Source of the DNA: an uncultured Parabacteroides sp. | Lineage (GTDB): Bacteria > Bacteroidota > Bacteroidia > Bacteroidales > Tannerellaceae | DNA length: 64,000 bases | Assembly (NCBI GenBank): GCA_900552465.1 | Contig: URZO01000013.1 | Coordinates: 1-64,000, forward strand | Direction of reading: 5' to 3' | Part shown: piece after piece, positions 27,106 to 35,810 of the stretch | Numbering within the stretch: position 1 is the stretch's first letter | How the letters are laid out: every line of letters begins with the position of its first letter | Notes under the pieces: generated by a model | Databases searched by the model: none | What the model was told of the DNA's origin: nothing | Seen by the model: only the letters and a program-made list of their open reading frames with translations | Position numbers and translations under genes: made by a program

Positions 27106-27113
27106 CAAAGGTA
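27106..27113 (-). promoter_or_regulatory. -7 box upstream of mutS
   Basis: TACCTTTG on the minus strand matches the Bacteroidetes -7 consensus TAnnTTTG and lies 31 bp before the mutS start. It suggests that mutS is transcribed independently of the beta-helix lipoprotein gene upstream. Confidence 0.6.
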
Positions 27114-27120
27114 CTATTTT

Positions 27121-28632
27121 TCACCTATCAAAAAATCTGCGGATTGCATTTTCATTCACAAAGACGCCTTCCGAATCGGCAATCCCGACAGTATCCATCA
27201 ATACGGACAGGCCTTCAAAACCATCGGCATCCTTTTCAATCAGCTTCTGGTATGCTTCTGAGACAGACTGTGCATCCTTGTCCGCCGGTTTCACCTTAAA
27301 CGTTCCTAAGTAATAGTTTCCCGAAAACACATCGTTCGTCGACTTCGTAAAATTGAATGTACTTGCCTCCTGCGTATAAAAGATGTTTCCCTGCACAAAA
27401 GTACTGTCGGAATAGCCGCCCCACGAGTCGGAAGTGATCATACTACGGTCGGCTTCTTTCGTCGCCCTCCTGTTTGCATGGATAATGTTATGGCTGATCG
27501 TCGTGTTCTTCACCGGACCGGCTATATGGATGGAAGGAGAAAACATACCGGCACGCGTCGGCCGGGTACGGCGTCCGTCGTTTATACTGATATTATAACG
27601 GATAACAGTACCGACATTCCCGGCATTGAACGTGGCGGGAGATTCACCGGAGTTACAAATCAGGACCATACCGCCGTCATTGTCGTGGCTGTAATTATAC
27701 TGGATAAGCGTATTCCGGCAGTTCCAATCCGAATCGAATCCCTGCGCATCCCAGGGAGCTTTATGGTCGCTCACCTCGTTAAACTGAATGATCGTATTGT
27801 CGCAGCTCCAGGGCCAGATGCCGGCAGCCGCTTCCGAATCGGGAAGAATAGCGGGACAGTTGCGCATTACGTTGTGTTCGATTAACGTGCTGTCACAGCC
27901 GATCGGGACGATACCGTCACCCGGCACCTCCTCTATCAGGTTATTGCGGACAATCGTATGTTTGCTCGGATGCCAGTTTTCCCGGCTGCTATAGCCGGAC
28001 CAGATCATCGCATTGCGGGCACAGCGCAGGATATGGCAATTCTCTATCGTCAGGCTGTCGAATACAGAGATAATATCCTTTCCGCCGTTAACGATCAGGA
28101 TACCGCTACCGCCTCCTTCTTCTTTGACCAGCGAGCCGTTCACATCCCGTACGTCCACACCGTCCACCGCTATATTTCTGGAAACTCCGTAATCCCGGCA
28201 TTCTATCTTCAGTCCCGTACGGTGCGGGCGGCGTTCCTTTCCCGTATTCACGATCGCGATATCCCGGAGCGTCAGGTAATCCGAATTGAAAATGCGGACA
28301 GCGTACAAGGATGTATCATTTCCTACGATGCAAGGTTTATCGCCTTCTCCGTATGCCTCAACGTAAATCCGGTTATCCGGCGTTCCCTGCCCCGATATTT
28401 CCAATTCTCCTGCAAAGGTTCCGCCTCTTTTCAGCCGTATCCTGTCGCCGGGTTTCAGTTCGACATTCCGGAGTCCGGAAAGACTTTTCCAGGCGGTCGC
28501 TTCCGTCAGCCCGTTTTGGCTGTCATCTCCGTTTACGGCATCCAGATAGTAAGAAGATGCAGTCTGATTCGAGCAACTCATCCACAAAAGGGAAAAAAGA
28601 AGAACAGAGAAAAAACAAACAATCTTTTTCAT
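27121..28632 (-). CDS. Right-handed beta-helix lipoprotein
   Basis: A 503-aa exported lipoprotein (signal peptide ending SLLWMSC, Cys about 20). The body is a right-handed parallel beta-helix, seen in repeated turns such as TLIEHNVMRN, TIIQFNEVSD, TLIQYNYSHDN, VIRYNISIND and TISHNIIHAN. It begins with a segment typical of polysaccharide-acting beta-helices (YYLDAVNGDDSQNG, WKSLSG). This fold occurs in pectate lyases, epimerases and other glycan enzymes, so it may be a lyase or glycosidase of this locus. No catalytic set is certain. It is transcribed divergently from the sulfatase. Confidence 0.8.
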   Translation of the reverse strand: MKKIVCFFSVLLFSLLWMSCSNQTASSYYLDAVNGDDSQNGLTEATAWKSLSGLRNVELKPGDRIRLKRGGTFAGELEISGQGTPDNRIYVEAYGEGDKPCIVGNDTSLYAVRIFNSDYLTLRDIAIVNTGKERRPHRTGLKIECRDYGVSRNIAVDGVDVRDVNGSLVKEEGGGSGILIVNGGKDIISVFDSLTIENCHILRCARNAMIWSGYSSRENWHPSKHTIVRNNLIEEVPGDGIVPIGCDSTLIEHNVMRNCPAILPDSEAAAGIWPWSCDNTIIQFNEVSDHKAPWDAQGFDSDWNCRNTLIQYNYSHDNDGGMVLICNSGESPATFNAGNVGTVIRYNISINDGRRTRPTRAGMFSPSIHIAGPVKNTTISHNIIHANRRATKEADRSMITSDSWGGYSDSTFVQGNIFYTQEASTFNFTKSTNDVFSGNYYLGTFKVKPADKDAQSVSEAYQKLIEKDADGFEGLSVLMDTVGIADSEGVFVNENAIRRFFDR

Positions 28633-28655
28633 GATATTCAGTTAGATTTTACGCT

Positions 28656-28692
28656 CAAAGATAGTTATTCTTTACATAAAGATATAACTTTG
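28656..28692. promoter_or_regulatory. Divergent -7 boxes between beta-helix gene and sulfatase
   Basis: TATCTTTG on the minus strand (28656-28663) lies 24 bp before the beta-helix start. TAACTTTG on the plus strand (28685-28692) lies 28 bp before the sulfatase start. Both match TAnnTTTG. The -33 elements are not clear. The two genes share an 88-bp region and could be controlled together. Confidence 0.6.
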
Positions 28693-28720
28693 TAACCATT
28701 CAAACAAAAAACATAATATC

Positions 28721-30163
28721 ATGAAACAAGCTATTTTAATCTCAACCGGTATCCTGTTGGCCGCTCCTTTCATCCATGCCGAAAAGAATAAGGATAAGAA
28801 ACCGAACGTTGTCTTTATCCTGGCCGATGATCTGGGCTATGGCGATCTAAGCTGCTACGGGCAGGAAAAATTCGAAACTCCCAACATCGATAAGCTGGCA
28901 CAAAACGGAATGCGTTTCACGCAGTGTTACTCGGGAACGACCGTCAGCGCCCCTTCCCGTTCCTGCCTGCTAACCGGTACGCATAGCGGACACACGCCTG
29001 TCCGCGGAAACCTCGAACTCGATCCGGAAGGACAGTTCCCGCTCCCGGCAAACGCCCGCACCATCTTCCAGGTGATGAAAGAAGCCGGTTACAAGACTTC
29101 CGCTTTCGGTAAATGGGGATTGGGTTTTATCGGTTCGACCGGTGATCCGAAGAATCAGGGATGCGACACTTTCTACGGATATAACTGCCAGTTGCTGGCG
29201 CACAGCTATTACCCGGACCATCTTTGGGACAACGACAAACGGGTGGAACTGACTGACAACAACCTGAATGTACAATACGGAAAAGGAACCTATTCGCAGG
29301 ATCTTATCCACGGGAAAGCACTGGAATACCTGGACAATATGAATCCGGACGAACCCTTCTTCATGTGGTATCCGACCATCATCCCGCACGCGGAACTGAT
29401 CGTACCTGAAGACAGCATCATTAAAAAGTTCCGCGGCCTGTACCCGGAAAAGCCTTACCACGGCGTAGAACCGGGCAGCCCGGCTTTCCGCAAAGGCGGC
29501 TACTGCACACAATTCTATCCGCATGCAACCTTTGCTGCTATGGTTTACCGTCTGGACGTTTATGTCGGACAGATTGTCCAGAAACTGAAAGACAAAGGCT
29601 TGTACGACAATACGATCATCATCTTTGCCAGCGATAATGGCCCGCACATGGAAGGTGGCGCCGATCCCGACTTCTTTAACAGCAACGGCATTTATCGCGG
29701 CTACAAACGCGACCTTTACGAAGGCGGTATCCGCGTGCCGATGATCATTTCATGGCCGGGACACGTGCAGCCGAGTACGGAAACAGATTTTATGTGTTCC
29801 TTCTGGGATGTATTGCCGACCTTCGAAGAGATCATCCATCCGAAAGCCAAACAGAAAGAAATGGACGGCGTCAGTATGTTGCCGTTACTGCAAAACCGCA
29901 AAGGACAGAAAGAACATGAATTCCTGTATTTCGAATTTCAGGAACTGAACGGCCGCCAGGCTGTTCGTAAAGGCCCGTGGAAACTGGTTCACATGAACAT
30001 TCGCGGTGACAAGCCTTACTACGAACTTTACAACCTGGCGTCCGATCCTTCGGAAAGACATAATATCCTGGACAGCTATCCCGACAAAGTGGCCGAACTG
30101 AAAGCCATCATGCAGCGGGAACACGTCAAAGACCCGAACTGGCCGCTGCTAAAAGGCGAATGA
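28721..30163 (+). CDS. Sulfatase (arylsulfatase family, serine type)
   Basis: A 480-aa periplasmic sulfatase with signal peptide ending near FIHA. Metal ligands are seen in FILADDLGYGD (D35, D36). The signature is S76-A-P-S-R80, so the catalytic formylglycine would be made from serine by an anaerobic sulfatase-maturating enzyme (anSME), which is not encoded here. Further blocks are GKWGLG, ASDNGPH and the C-terminal WKLVHMN. It probably removes sulfate from a glycan near the SusCD locus. Its last 15 bp overlap the 3' end of the convergent C10 protease gene. Confidence 0.93.
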   Translation: MKQAILISTGILLAAPFIHAEKNKDKKPNVVFILADDLGYGDLSCYGQEKFETPNIDKLAQNGMRFTQCYSGTTVSAPSRSCLLTGTHSGHTPVRGNLELDPEGQFPLPANARTIFQVMKEAGYKTSAFGKWGLGFIGSTGDPKNQGCDTFYGYNCQLLAHSYYPDHLWDNDKRVELTDNNLNVQYGKGTYSQDLIHGKALEYLDNMNPDEPFFMWYPTIIPHAELIVPEDSIIKKFRGLYPEKPYHGVEPGSPAFRKGGYCTQFYPHATFAAMVYRLDVYVGQIVQKLKDKGLYDNTIIIFASDNGPHMEGGADPDFFNSNGIYRGYKRDLYEGGIRVPMIISWPGHVQPSTETDFMCSFWDVLPTFEEIIHPKAKQKEMDGVSMLPLLQNRKGQKEHEFLYFEFQELNGRQAVRKGPWKLVHMNIRGDKPYYELYNLASDPSERHNILDSYPDKVAELKAIMQREHVKDPNWPLLKGE

Positions 30164-31993
30164 CAGGAATAGCTTATGGCTGCTTTTTCCTTCGGCAGTA
30201 AGCACTTCCATCACATAAACACCGGCCGGATACCCTGCGCAGGAAAGCGATACCTCTGTATTGCCTCCGGCCGGTTGCTTTTTCAACAAACGACCTGTTA
30301 TATCATATAATACAATTTCCTTTATGGCTACCGGAGAAGTAACGGAAACGGTTCCGCCGGCATTGCAGGAAACAGTGACGGGTGACGGGACTGCTATCTC
30401 TTCGTTCGCCACATCGCTGCCGTCCACTGCAATTTCACCGTAAGTATCGGTTCCGCCTCTCACCCATTTCCAGTCGTTTCCGTCACTGCTCTTATAAAGG
30501 AGACGGATGCAATCTCCGGATGCTATCGGTTGGGTAATCGTACAGGCCAACTCTCCGCCTATCCCGTTATTTATATCAATGGATACAGACTTTTCGGAAG
30601 AAATCAGTTCTTTCGTATTCCCGTCTTTGTCGACAAGCGCAACAACTAAGTCACCGGTGAAGTTACGGATACTCATATTGCCAACATAGCCGAACTGCAC
30701 CTCAAACAGCTGCCCCGGTTCAAACGTATCGGTCGATGTGTCCAATCCATCAAAAACGATTCCTCCGCTTTCACCATAGAAAAAGGTCAGCACATCTTCA
30801 TAGGTGGAACCTTCGACAGGCTTCTGCATACTGATCATAGCCATCTGGTCGAGAGAGAATCCCCCGCCGCTGTTACCACCCGTTCCCTGTTCTTCGGGTT
30901 CGAGCACGGCAAGCAGATAGTAGCCGTTGGCCAGTCCGCTCCATCCCCAGTTGACATGGTAATAATCGGCTGTATTGTAGCCGTCGATAATAAACTGATG
31001 CCCTTCTTTCTGATCATTCTCGCCACCATAAACGACGGGACGGTTATTGTCGAGTTCACCTTTGATGATGGACTCCCATTCGGCTGTCTGATAGTTCTCC
31101 CGTTGCAGGACATGGAGGGATTTATCATACTTCATATAGTTGACCAGACCTTGTGCAGCCGTCAGCATCAGAGCGCCGCTATTACCGGGAGCATAATCCA
31201 TGTCGGAGAAAACGCCGCAGTCGTACATCAGGGTCGCTACATTTTGCGCCTGCTGGTCGGTGTACTGTCCGGCGGTGTAAGTAGCCGGCATATTATTCCA
31301 TTGGTAAGGAGTGTCGAAAGTGGCAGAGAGTGACAGGTTGTAAGTCTTCGTAGTATAAGAATGACTACCTTGTCCGACATCCGGCCATTGGTGATACTGC
31401 ATGGCGATTGCCGTAGAAGTTGCCACACAGCCGGTCGGCGTACGCTGGCCGCTAACCTCCGGGCAAAGATTATTATAAGGCGTCATCTGATCCCACAATA
31501 CGGTTGTGAGTTCCACACCGGTCGACTTTAGTTGCAAACTTCCGTTACCAAGTTTCTCCCAAGCCTCACGAGTAGCGGCAGAAGCCTGTTTATTATGACT
31601 GCGCAACCAATTTATCTGCCGTTGGTAACTGTCGAACCAGGCGCGCAGGTTGGAAGGTATTCCTTCCTTGGAAAACGTCTGTTCCCGGCCGTAACCGAGA
31701 ATCGGGTAGACAGCATCGTCGCCCGCTACCACCACAAAACCGGGAGCATCAGTACGATCGAACACATAGAAAGTAGGCTCGGAAGCAATCGCATCACTGC
31801 TACTGGAACGTGTTCCGGCAATGGCATCTGTCCAAACCAGCGTAAGAGTTTCCTGTCCCGACCGGGTCTGAGGATAATTGCTCTTTATGAAACTAAGGGC
31901 AATCTTGCGTGCCTGTTTCATATCGACGGGGGCTGCGCTCATCGACAAAACCGACAAGGCAACTACGAATAAAAGGGTAAATCTTCTCATCAT
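30149..31993 (-). CDS. C10 (streptopain-like) cysteine protease with T9SS tail
   Basis: A 614-aa secreted protease. Signal peptide (MMRRFTLLFVVALSVLSMSA), inhibitory propeptide of the Spi type (about residues 25-150), then the C10 catalytic domain with C189 in TPTGCVATSTAIAMQYH and H332 in KEGHQFIIDGYN. The C-terminus is a T9SS type A sorting domain (YDITGRLLKKQPAGG, YPAGVYVMEVL), so it would be exported by the type IX system and probably cell-attached. The start at 31993 is chosen for its signal peptide; the next codon is also ATG. Convergent with the sulfatase, overlapping by 15 bp. P. gingivalis periodain and B. fragilis fragipains are related families. Confidence 0.9.
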   Translation of the reverse strand: MMRRFTLLFVVALSVLSMSAAPVDMKQARKIALSFIKSNYPQTRSGQETLTLVWTDAIAGTRSSSSDAIASEPTFYVFDRTDAPGFVVVAGDDAVYPILGYGREQTFSKEGIPSNLRAWFDSYQRQINWLRSHNKQASAATREAWEKLGNGSLQLKSTGVELTTVLWDQMTPYNNLCPEVSGQRTPTGCVATSTAIAMQYHQWPDVGQGSHSYTTKTYNLSLSATFDTPYQWNNMPATYTAGQYTDQQAQNVATLMYDCGVFSDMDYAPGNSGALMLTAAQGLVNYMKYDKSLHVLQRENYQTAEWESIIKGELDNNRPVVYGGENDQKEGHQFIIDGYNTADYYHVNWGWSGLANGYYLLAVLEPEEQGTGGNSGGGFSLDQMAMISMQKPVEGSTYEDVLTFFYGESGGIVFDGLDTSTDTFEPGQLFEVQFGYVGNMSIRNFTGDLVVALVDKDGNTKELISSEKSVSIDINNGIGGELACTITQPIASGDCIRLLYKSSDGNDWKWVRGGTDTYGEIAVDGSDVANEEIAVPSPVTVSCNAGGTVSVTSPVAIKEIVLYDITGRLLKKQPAGGNTEVSLSCAGYPAGVYVMEVLTAEGKSSHKLFLSFAF

Positions 31994-32346
31994 TTGTGTG
32001 TATTTATCGTTAGCTTTGGGTATAAACAACGACAAAGACGAGAAGGTTTTATCCCCTCCTGATAACTAATGTAACAAAATACTAACAATCAGAACAATGA
32101 ACAGCATTTATTCGTATATTAATGCCGATCGATTTGTTGGCCGATAATTATCAGCCGTATGGCCGACGGTTATCAACCGTGTGGCTGACGATTATCGGCC
32201 ATACGGCCGACAGTTATCAACATCGAATTAGATGCTATGGTAATTACAAATACATACCGGGAGATTTTCAAATACATAAAGATAATTGCACAATCGGATT
32301 ATTATCCTTTACTTTGGAAAATTAAAAACAATAAAAACACTTAGCT
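31994..32346. other. Intergenic region with repeats, no gene
   Basis: About 350 bp between divergent genes for the C10 protease and the ORF6N protein. It contains the 22-bp array at 32139-32226. A TAGCTTTG at 32011-32018 faces right but has no well-spaced -33 element, so I do not call it a promoter. Confidence 0.5.
32139..32226. repeat. 22-bp tandem palindrome array, four units
   Basis: Units start at 32139, 32161, 32183 and 32205. Units 1 to 3 each hold an 18-bp near-palindrome (unit 1 GGCCGATAATTATCAGCC, unit 3 GGCTGACGATTATCGGCC) plus a 4-bp linker (GTAT, GTGT, ATAC). Unit 4 is degenerate at its right end. Units 1 and 3, and 2 and 4, resemble each other, suggesting a 44-bp higher order. 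It lies in the leader of the ORF6N gene and upstream of the C10 protease. Confidence 0.8.
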
Positions 32347-32901
32347 ATGGAACTACAAGTGATTCAAAACAAAATTTATGAGATTAGAGGTCAACGAGTG
32401 ATGCTGGATTTTGATTTGGCAACATTGTATCAGGTGGAAACAAGACGTTTGAAAGAACAAGTTAAACGTAATATTGAACGTTTTCCAGAAGACTTCATGT
32501 TTATACTTACAGAAAAAGAATGGAATGAACTGGTCGCAAATTGCGACCAGTTACCCAAAACAATGAAGCACAGCTATATTATACCCTCCGCCTTTACGCA
32601 AGAAGGAATAGCGATGCTGTCAAGCGTACTTCGTTCCCCTATAGCAATACAAGTCAATATAAACATTATGCGGGCCTTTGTAAAAACAAGGCAATATATA
32701 CTTGAAAGCAATCAGACAGCCAAAGAATTAGCAGAACTCAAACTGCAACTCCGTTTCTTACAAGAAGATTTGGAAAGCCTTTCGAAAGACCACGAAAGTT
32801 ATGAACAGCACTTTGATGATATCTACATGGCTCTGGCGGAATTAGCCAACCGAAATAAAGAAAAAGAAAATAAACCAAGAAATAGAATAGGATATGTATA
32901 A
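32347..32901 (+). CDS. ORF6N domain DNA-binding protein
   Basis: A 184-aa protein with an N-terminal ORF6N domain (about residues 5-95: IYEIRGQRVMLDFDLATLYQ, LKEQVKRNIERFPEDFMF, HSYIIPSAFTQEGIAMLSSV) and a C-terminal coiled-coil region ending in a basic KPRNRIGY motif. ORF6N/KilA-N proteins occur in phages and are common as chromosomal genes in Bacteroidetes; their role is unclear. No phage genes surround it. A lower G+C content than its neighbours (leuS) hints at acquisition. It is separated from leuS by its own promoter region. Confidence 0.85.
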   Translation: MELQVIQNKIYEIRGQRVMLDFDLATLYQVETRRLKEQVKRNIERFPEDFMFILTEKEWNELVANCDQLPKTMKHSYIIPSAFTQEGIAMLSSVLRSPIAIQVNINIMRAFVKTRQYILESNQTAKELAELKLQLRFLQEDLESLSKDHESYEQHFDDIYMALAELANRNKEKENKPRNRIGYV

Positions 32902-32914
32902 TCATAAAATTCAC

Positions 32915-32922
32915 TAACTTTG
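32915..32922 (+). promoter_or_regulatory. -7 box upstream of leuS
   Basis: TAACTTTG matches TAnnTTTG and lies 42 bp before the leuS start, within the gap after the ORF6N gene. No convincing -33 element. Confidence 0.55.
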
Positions 32923-32964
32923 TGGCTTTAAATAGAAAACGATAAAAATAAACGATAAACAATC

Positions 32965-35802
32965 ATGGAGTACAATTTCAGAGAAATTGAGAAAAAGTGG
33001 CACGAATACTGGATTGCCAACAAGGTTTATAAAGTCGAAAAGAATGCCGACAAACCTAAGTATTACGTATTGGACATGTTTCCTTATCCATCAGGAGCAG
33101 GGCTACATGTAGGCCACCCGCTCGGTTACATCGCTTCTGACATTTATTCCCGTTACAAACGCCTGCAAGGTTTCAACGTTTTGCACCCGATGGGCTATGA
33201 CGCCTACGGACTGCCGGCAGAACAATATGCTATCCAGACCGGACAGCATCCCGAAGTAACGACAAAGAAAAACATCGCCCGGTATCGCGAGCAAATGGAT
33301 AAAATAGGTTTCAGCTACGACTGGAGCCGTGAAATCCGTACCTGCGACCCGGAATATTATAAATGGACACAATGGGCATTCATCCAGATGTTCAACAGCT
33401 ACTACTGCAACGACGAAAAGCAGGCGCGCCCTATCAGCGAACTGGTTGCCGCTTTCGAACAGGTCGGAACAGAAGGCCTGAACGTTGCCTGCGGCGAAGA
33501 GCTGAGCTTCACGGCTGACGAATGGAAAGCCAAAAGTGAGAAAGAAAAACAGGAAATCCTGCTGAACTACCGCATCGCTTATCGGGGCGAAACGATGGTA
33601 AACTGGTGTGCCGCATTAGGTACCGTATTGGCCAATGATGAAGTGGTGAACGGCGTTTCCGAACGCGGCGGTTATCCGGTGGAACAGAAAATCATGCGCC
33701 AGTGGTGCTTGCGTGTATCTGCGTATGCACAGCGTTTGCTGGACGGACTGGATACAATCGACTGGACAGACTCGCTGAAAGAAACACAGCGTAACTGGAT
33801 CGGTCGCAGCGAAGGAGCCGAAATCCAGTTTAAAGTGAAAGACAGCGATCTGGAATTTACGATCTTTACGACCCGTGCTGATACCATGTTCGGTGTCACT
33901 TTCATGGTACTGGCTCCCGAAAGCGAACTCGTTGCCCAGCTAACCACTCCCGAGCAGAAGCAGGAAGTGGACGCTTACCTGGACCGCACCAAGAAACGTA
34001 CGGAACGCGAACGCATCGCCGACCGTTCCGTGACCGGTGTATTCAGCGGTTCATACGCCATTAACCCGTTCACAGGCGACGCAGTGCCCGTCTGGATCAG
34101 CGATTATGTACTGGCCGGCTACGGAACAGGTGCTATCATGGCCGTTCCGGCACACGACAGCCGTGACTACGCATTTGCCAAACATTTCAACCTGCCGATC
34201 ATCCCATTGATCGAAGGATGCGACGTCAGCGAAGAAAGCTTCGATGCAAAAGAAGGCATCGTCTGCAATTCGCCGAGACCGGAAGTAACGCCCTATTGCG
34301 ACCTCTCTCTGAACGGTCTGACCGTAAAGGAAGCAATCGCCGCCACCAAGAAATATGTAGCCGAACATCAATTAGGACGTGTAAAAGTCAACTACCGCCT
34401 GCGCGACGCTATCTTCAGCCGCCAGCGCTATTGGGGCGAACCGTTCCCTGTTTATTACGATGCGGATGGTATGCCTCAGATGTTGCCGGTCGACAAACTG
34501 CCGCTCGAACTGCCGGAAGTCGATAAATTCCTGCCGACCGAAACGGGCGAACCTCCTTTAGGACACGCCGTAAAATGGGCTTGGGATACCGCTAAACAGG
34601 AAGTTGTGGAAGTCTCCAAAATAGACAACAAGACTATTTTCCCGCTCGAACTTTGTACCATGCCGGGATTTGCCGGTTCATCGGCTTACTACCTGCGCTA
34701 TATGGACCCGCACAACGACCAGGCATTAGTAGATAAAGATGTAGACGAATACTGGCGTAATGTAGACCTCTATATCGGTGGAACCGAACATGCTACCGGT
34801 CACCTGATTTACAGCCGCTTCTGGAATAAATTCCTGTTCGACCTGGGTGTTGTCTGCGAAGAAGAACCGTTCAAGAAACTAATCAACCAGGGAATGATCC
34901 AGGGACGTTCCAACTTTGTGTATCGTATCAACGGTACGAACAAGTTCGTTTCCCTGAACCTGAAAGATAAATACGAGGTGACTCCTATCCACGTGGATGT
35001 AAATATCGTATCGAACGATGTCCTGGATATGGAAGCCTTCAAAAGCTGGCGCCCGGAATATAAAGATGCCGAGTTCGAACTGGAAGACGGCAAATATATC
35101 TGCGGTTGGGCGGTTGAAAAGATGTCGAAGTCGATGTTCAACGTCGTTAACCCGGATATGATCGTTGAAAAATACGGTGCCGATACGCTTCGTCTGTACG
35201 AAATGTTCCTGGGCCCGTTGGAACAATCCAAACCTTGGGACACGAACGGTATCGACGGCGTTCACCGTTTCCTGAAAAAGCTGTGGGCACTGTTCTTCGG
35301 CAACACGGATACATTGCAGATCACAGATGCAGAACCGACAGCCGACGAACTGAAATCACTGCATAAGCTGATCAAGAAAGTAACGTTCGACATCGAACAT
35401 TTCTCATACAACACATCTATCAGCGCCTTCATGATTTGTGTGAACGAACTGAGCAACCTGAAATGTAACAAACGTGCCATTCTGGAAGAATTAATCATCC
35501 TGTTGGCTCCGTTCGCTCCTCATTTTGCCGAAGAACTGTGGCATACTTGCGGTCACGACACGACTGTTTGTGACGCCAAATGGCCCGTCTGCAACGAAGA
35601 ATACCTGAAAGAAAACTCGCTTACTTATGCTATCTCCTTCAACGGTAAAGCCCGTTTCAGCATGGAACTTCCGGCCGATATGCCGCGTGAAGAGATAGAA
35701 AAAGCTGCTCTTGCACATGAAAATTCCGCCAAATGGATGGAAGGCAAGACACCGAAGAAGATTATCGTTGTTCCCGGAAAGATTGTAAACATCGTAATCT
35801 AA
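32965..35802 (+). CDS. leuS: Leucyl-tRNA synthetase
   Basis: A 945-aa class I synthetase charging tRNA-Leu. HIGH motif PYPSGAGLHVGHPLGY (about residues 36-51), CP1 editing domain (about 250-450) with the conserved threonine-rich TIFTTRADTMFG, and KMSKS (EKMSKSMFN, near 717-723). C-terminal anticodon-binding and tail domains are present. It is followed after 8 bp by a YitT gene, then rdgB, porZ and an acyltransferase on the same strand. Confidence 0.98.
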   Translation: MEYNFREIEKKWHEYWIANKVYKVEKNADKPKYYVLDMFPYPSGAGLHVGHPLGYIASDIYSRYKRLQGFNVLHPMGYDAYGLPAEQYAIQTGQHPEVTTKKNIARYREQMDKIGFSYDWSREIRTCDPEYYKWTQWAFIQMFNSYYCNDEKQARPISELVAAFEQVGTEGLNVACGEELSFTADEWKAKSEKEKQEILLNYRIAYRGETMVNWCAALGTVLANDEVVNGVSERGGYPVEQKIMRQWCLRVSAYAQRLLDGLDTIDWTDSLKETQRNWIGRSEGAEIQFKVKDSDLEFTIFTTRADTMFGVTFMVLAPESELVAQLTTPEQKQEVDAYLDRTKKRTERERIADRSVTGVFSGSYAINPFTGDAVPVWISDYVLAGYGTGAIMAVPAHDSRDYAFAKHFNLPIIPLIEGCDVSEESFDAKEGIVCNSPRPEVTPYCDLSLNGLTVKEAIAATKKYVAEHQLGRVKVNYRLRDAIFSRQRYWGEPFPVYYDADGMPQMLPVDKLPLELPEVDKFLPTETGEPPLGHAVKWAWDTAKQEVVEVSKIDNKTIFPLELCTMPGFAGSSAYYLRYMDPHNDQALVDKDVDEYWRNVDLYIGGTEHATGHLIYSRFWNKFLFDLGVVCEEEPFKKLINQGMIQGRSNFVYRINGTNKFVSLNLKDKYEVTPIHVDVNIVSNDVLDMEAFKSWRPEYKDAEFELEDGKYICGWAVEKMSKSMFNVVNPDMIVEKYGADTLRLYEMFLGPLEQSKPWDTNGIDGVHRFLKKLWALFFGNTDTLQITDAEPTADELKSLHKLIKKVTFDIEHFSYNTSISAFMICVNELSNLKCNKRAILEELIILLAPFAPHFAEELWHTCGHDTTVCDAKWPVCNEEYLKENSLTYAISFNGKARFSMELPADMPREEIEKAALAHENSAKWMEGKTPKKIIVVPGKIVNIVI

Positions 35803-35810
35803 ACATTTAT

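Noticed and set aside
32011..32018. TAGCTTTG as the ORF6N promoter
   Set aside because: The nearest TTTG is only 14 bp upstream, and the leader would be over 300 bases long.
32347..32901. Prophage based on the ORF6N gene
   Set aside because: No phage structural, integrase or lysis genes nearby; such genes are common on Bacteroidetes chromosomes.
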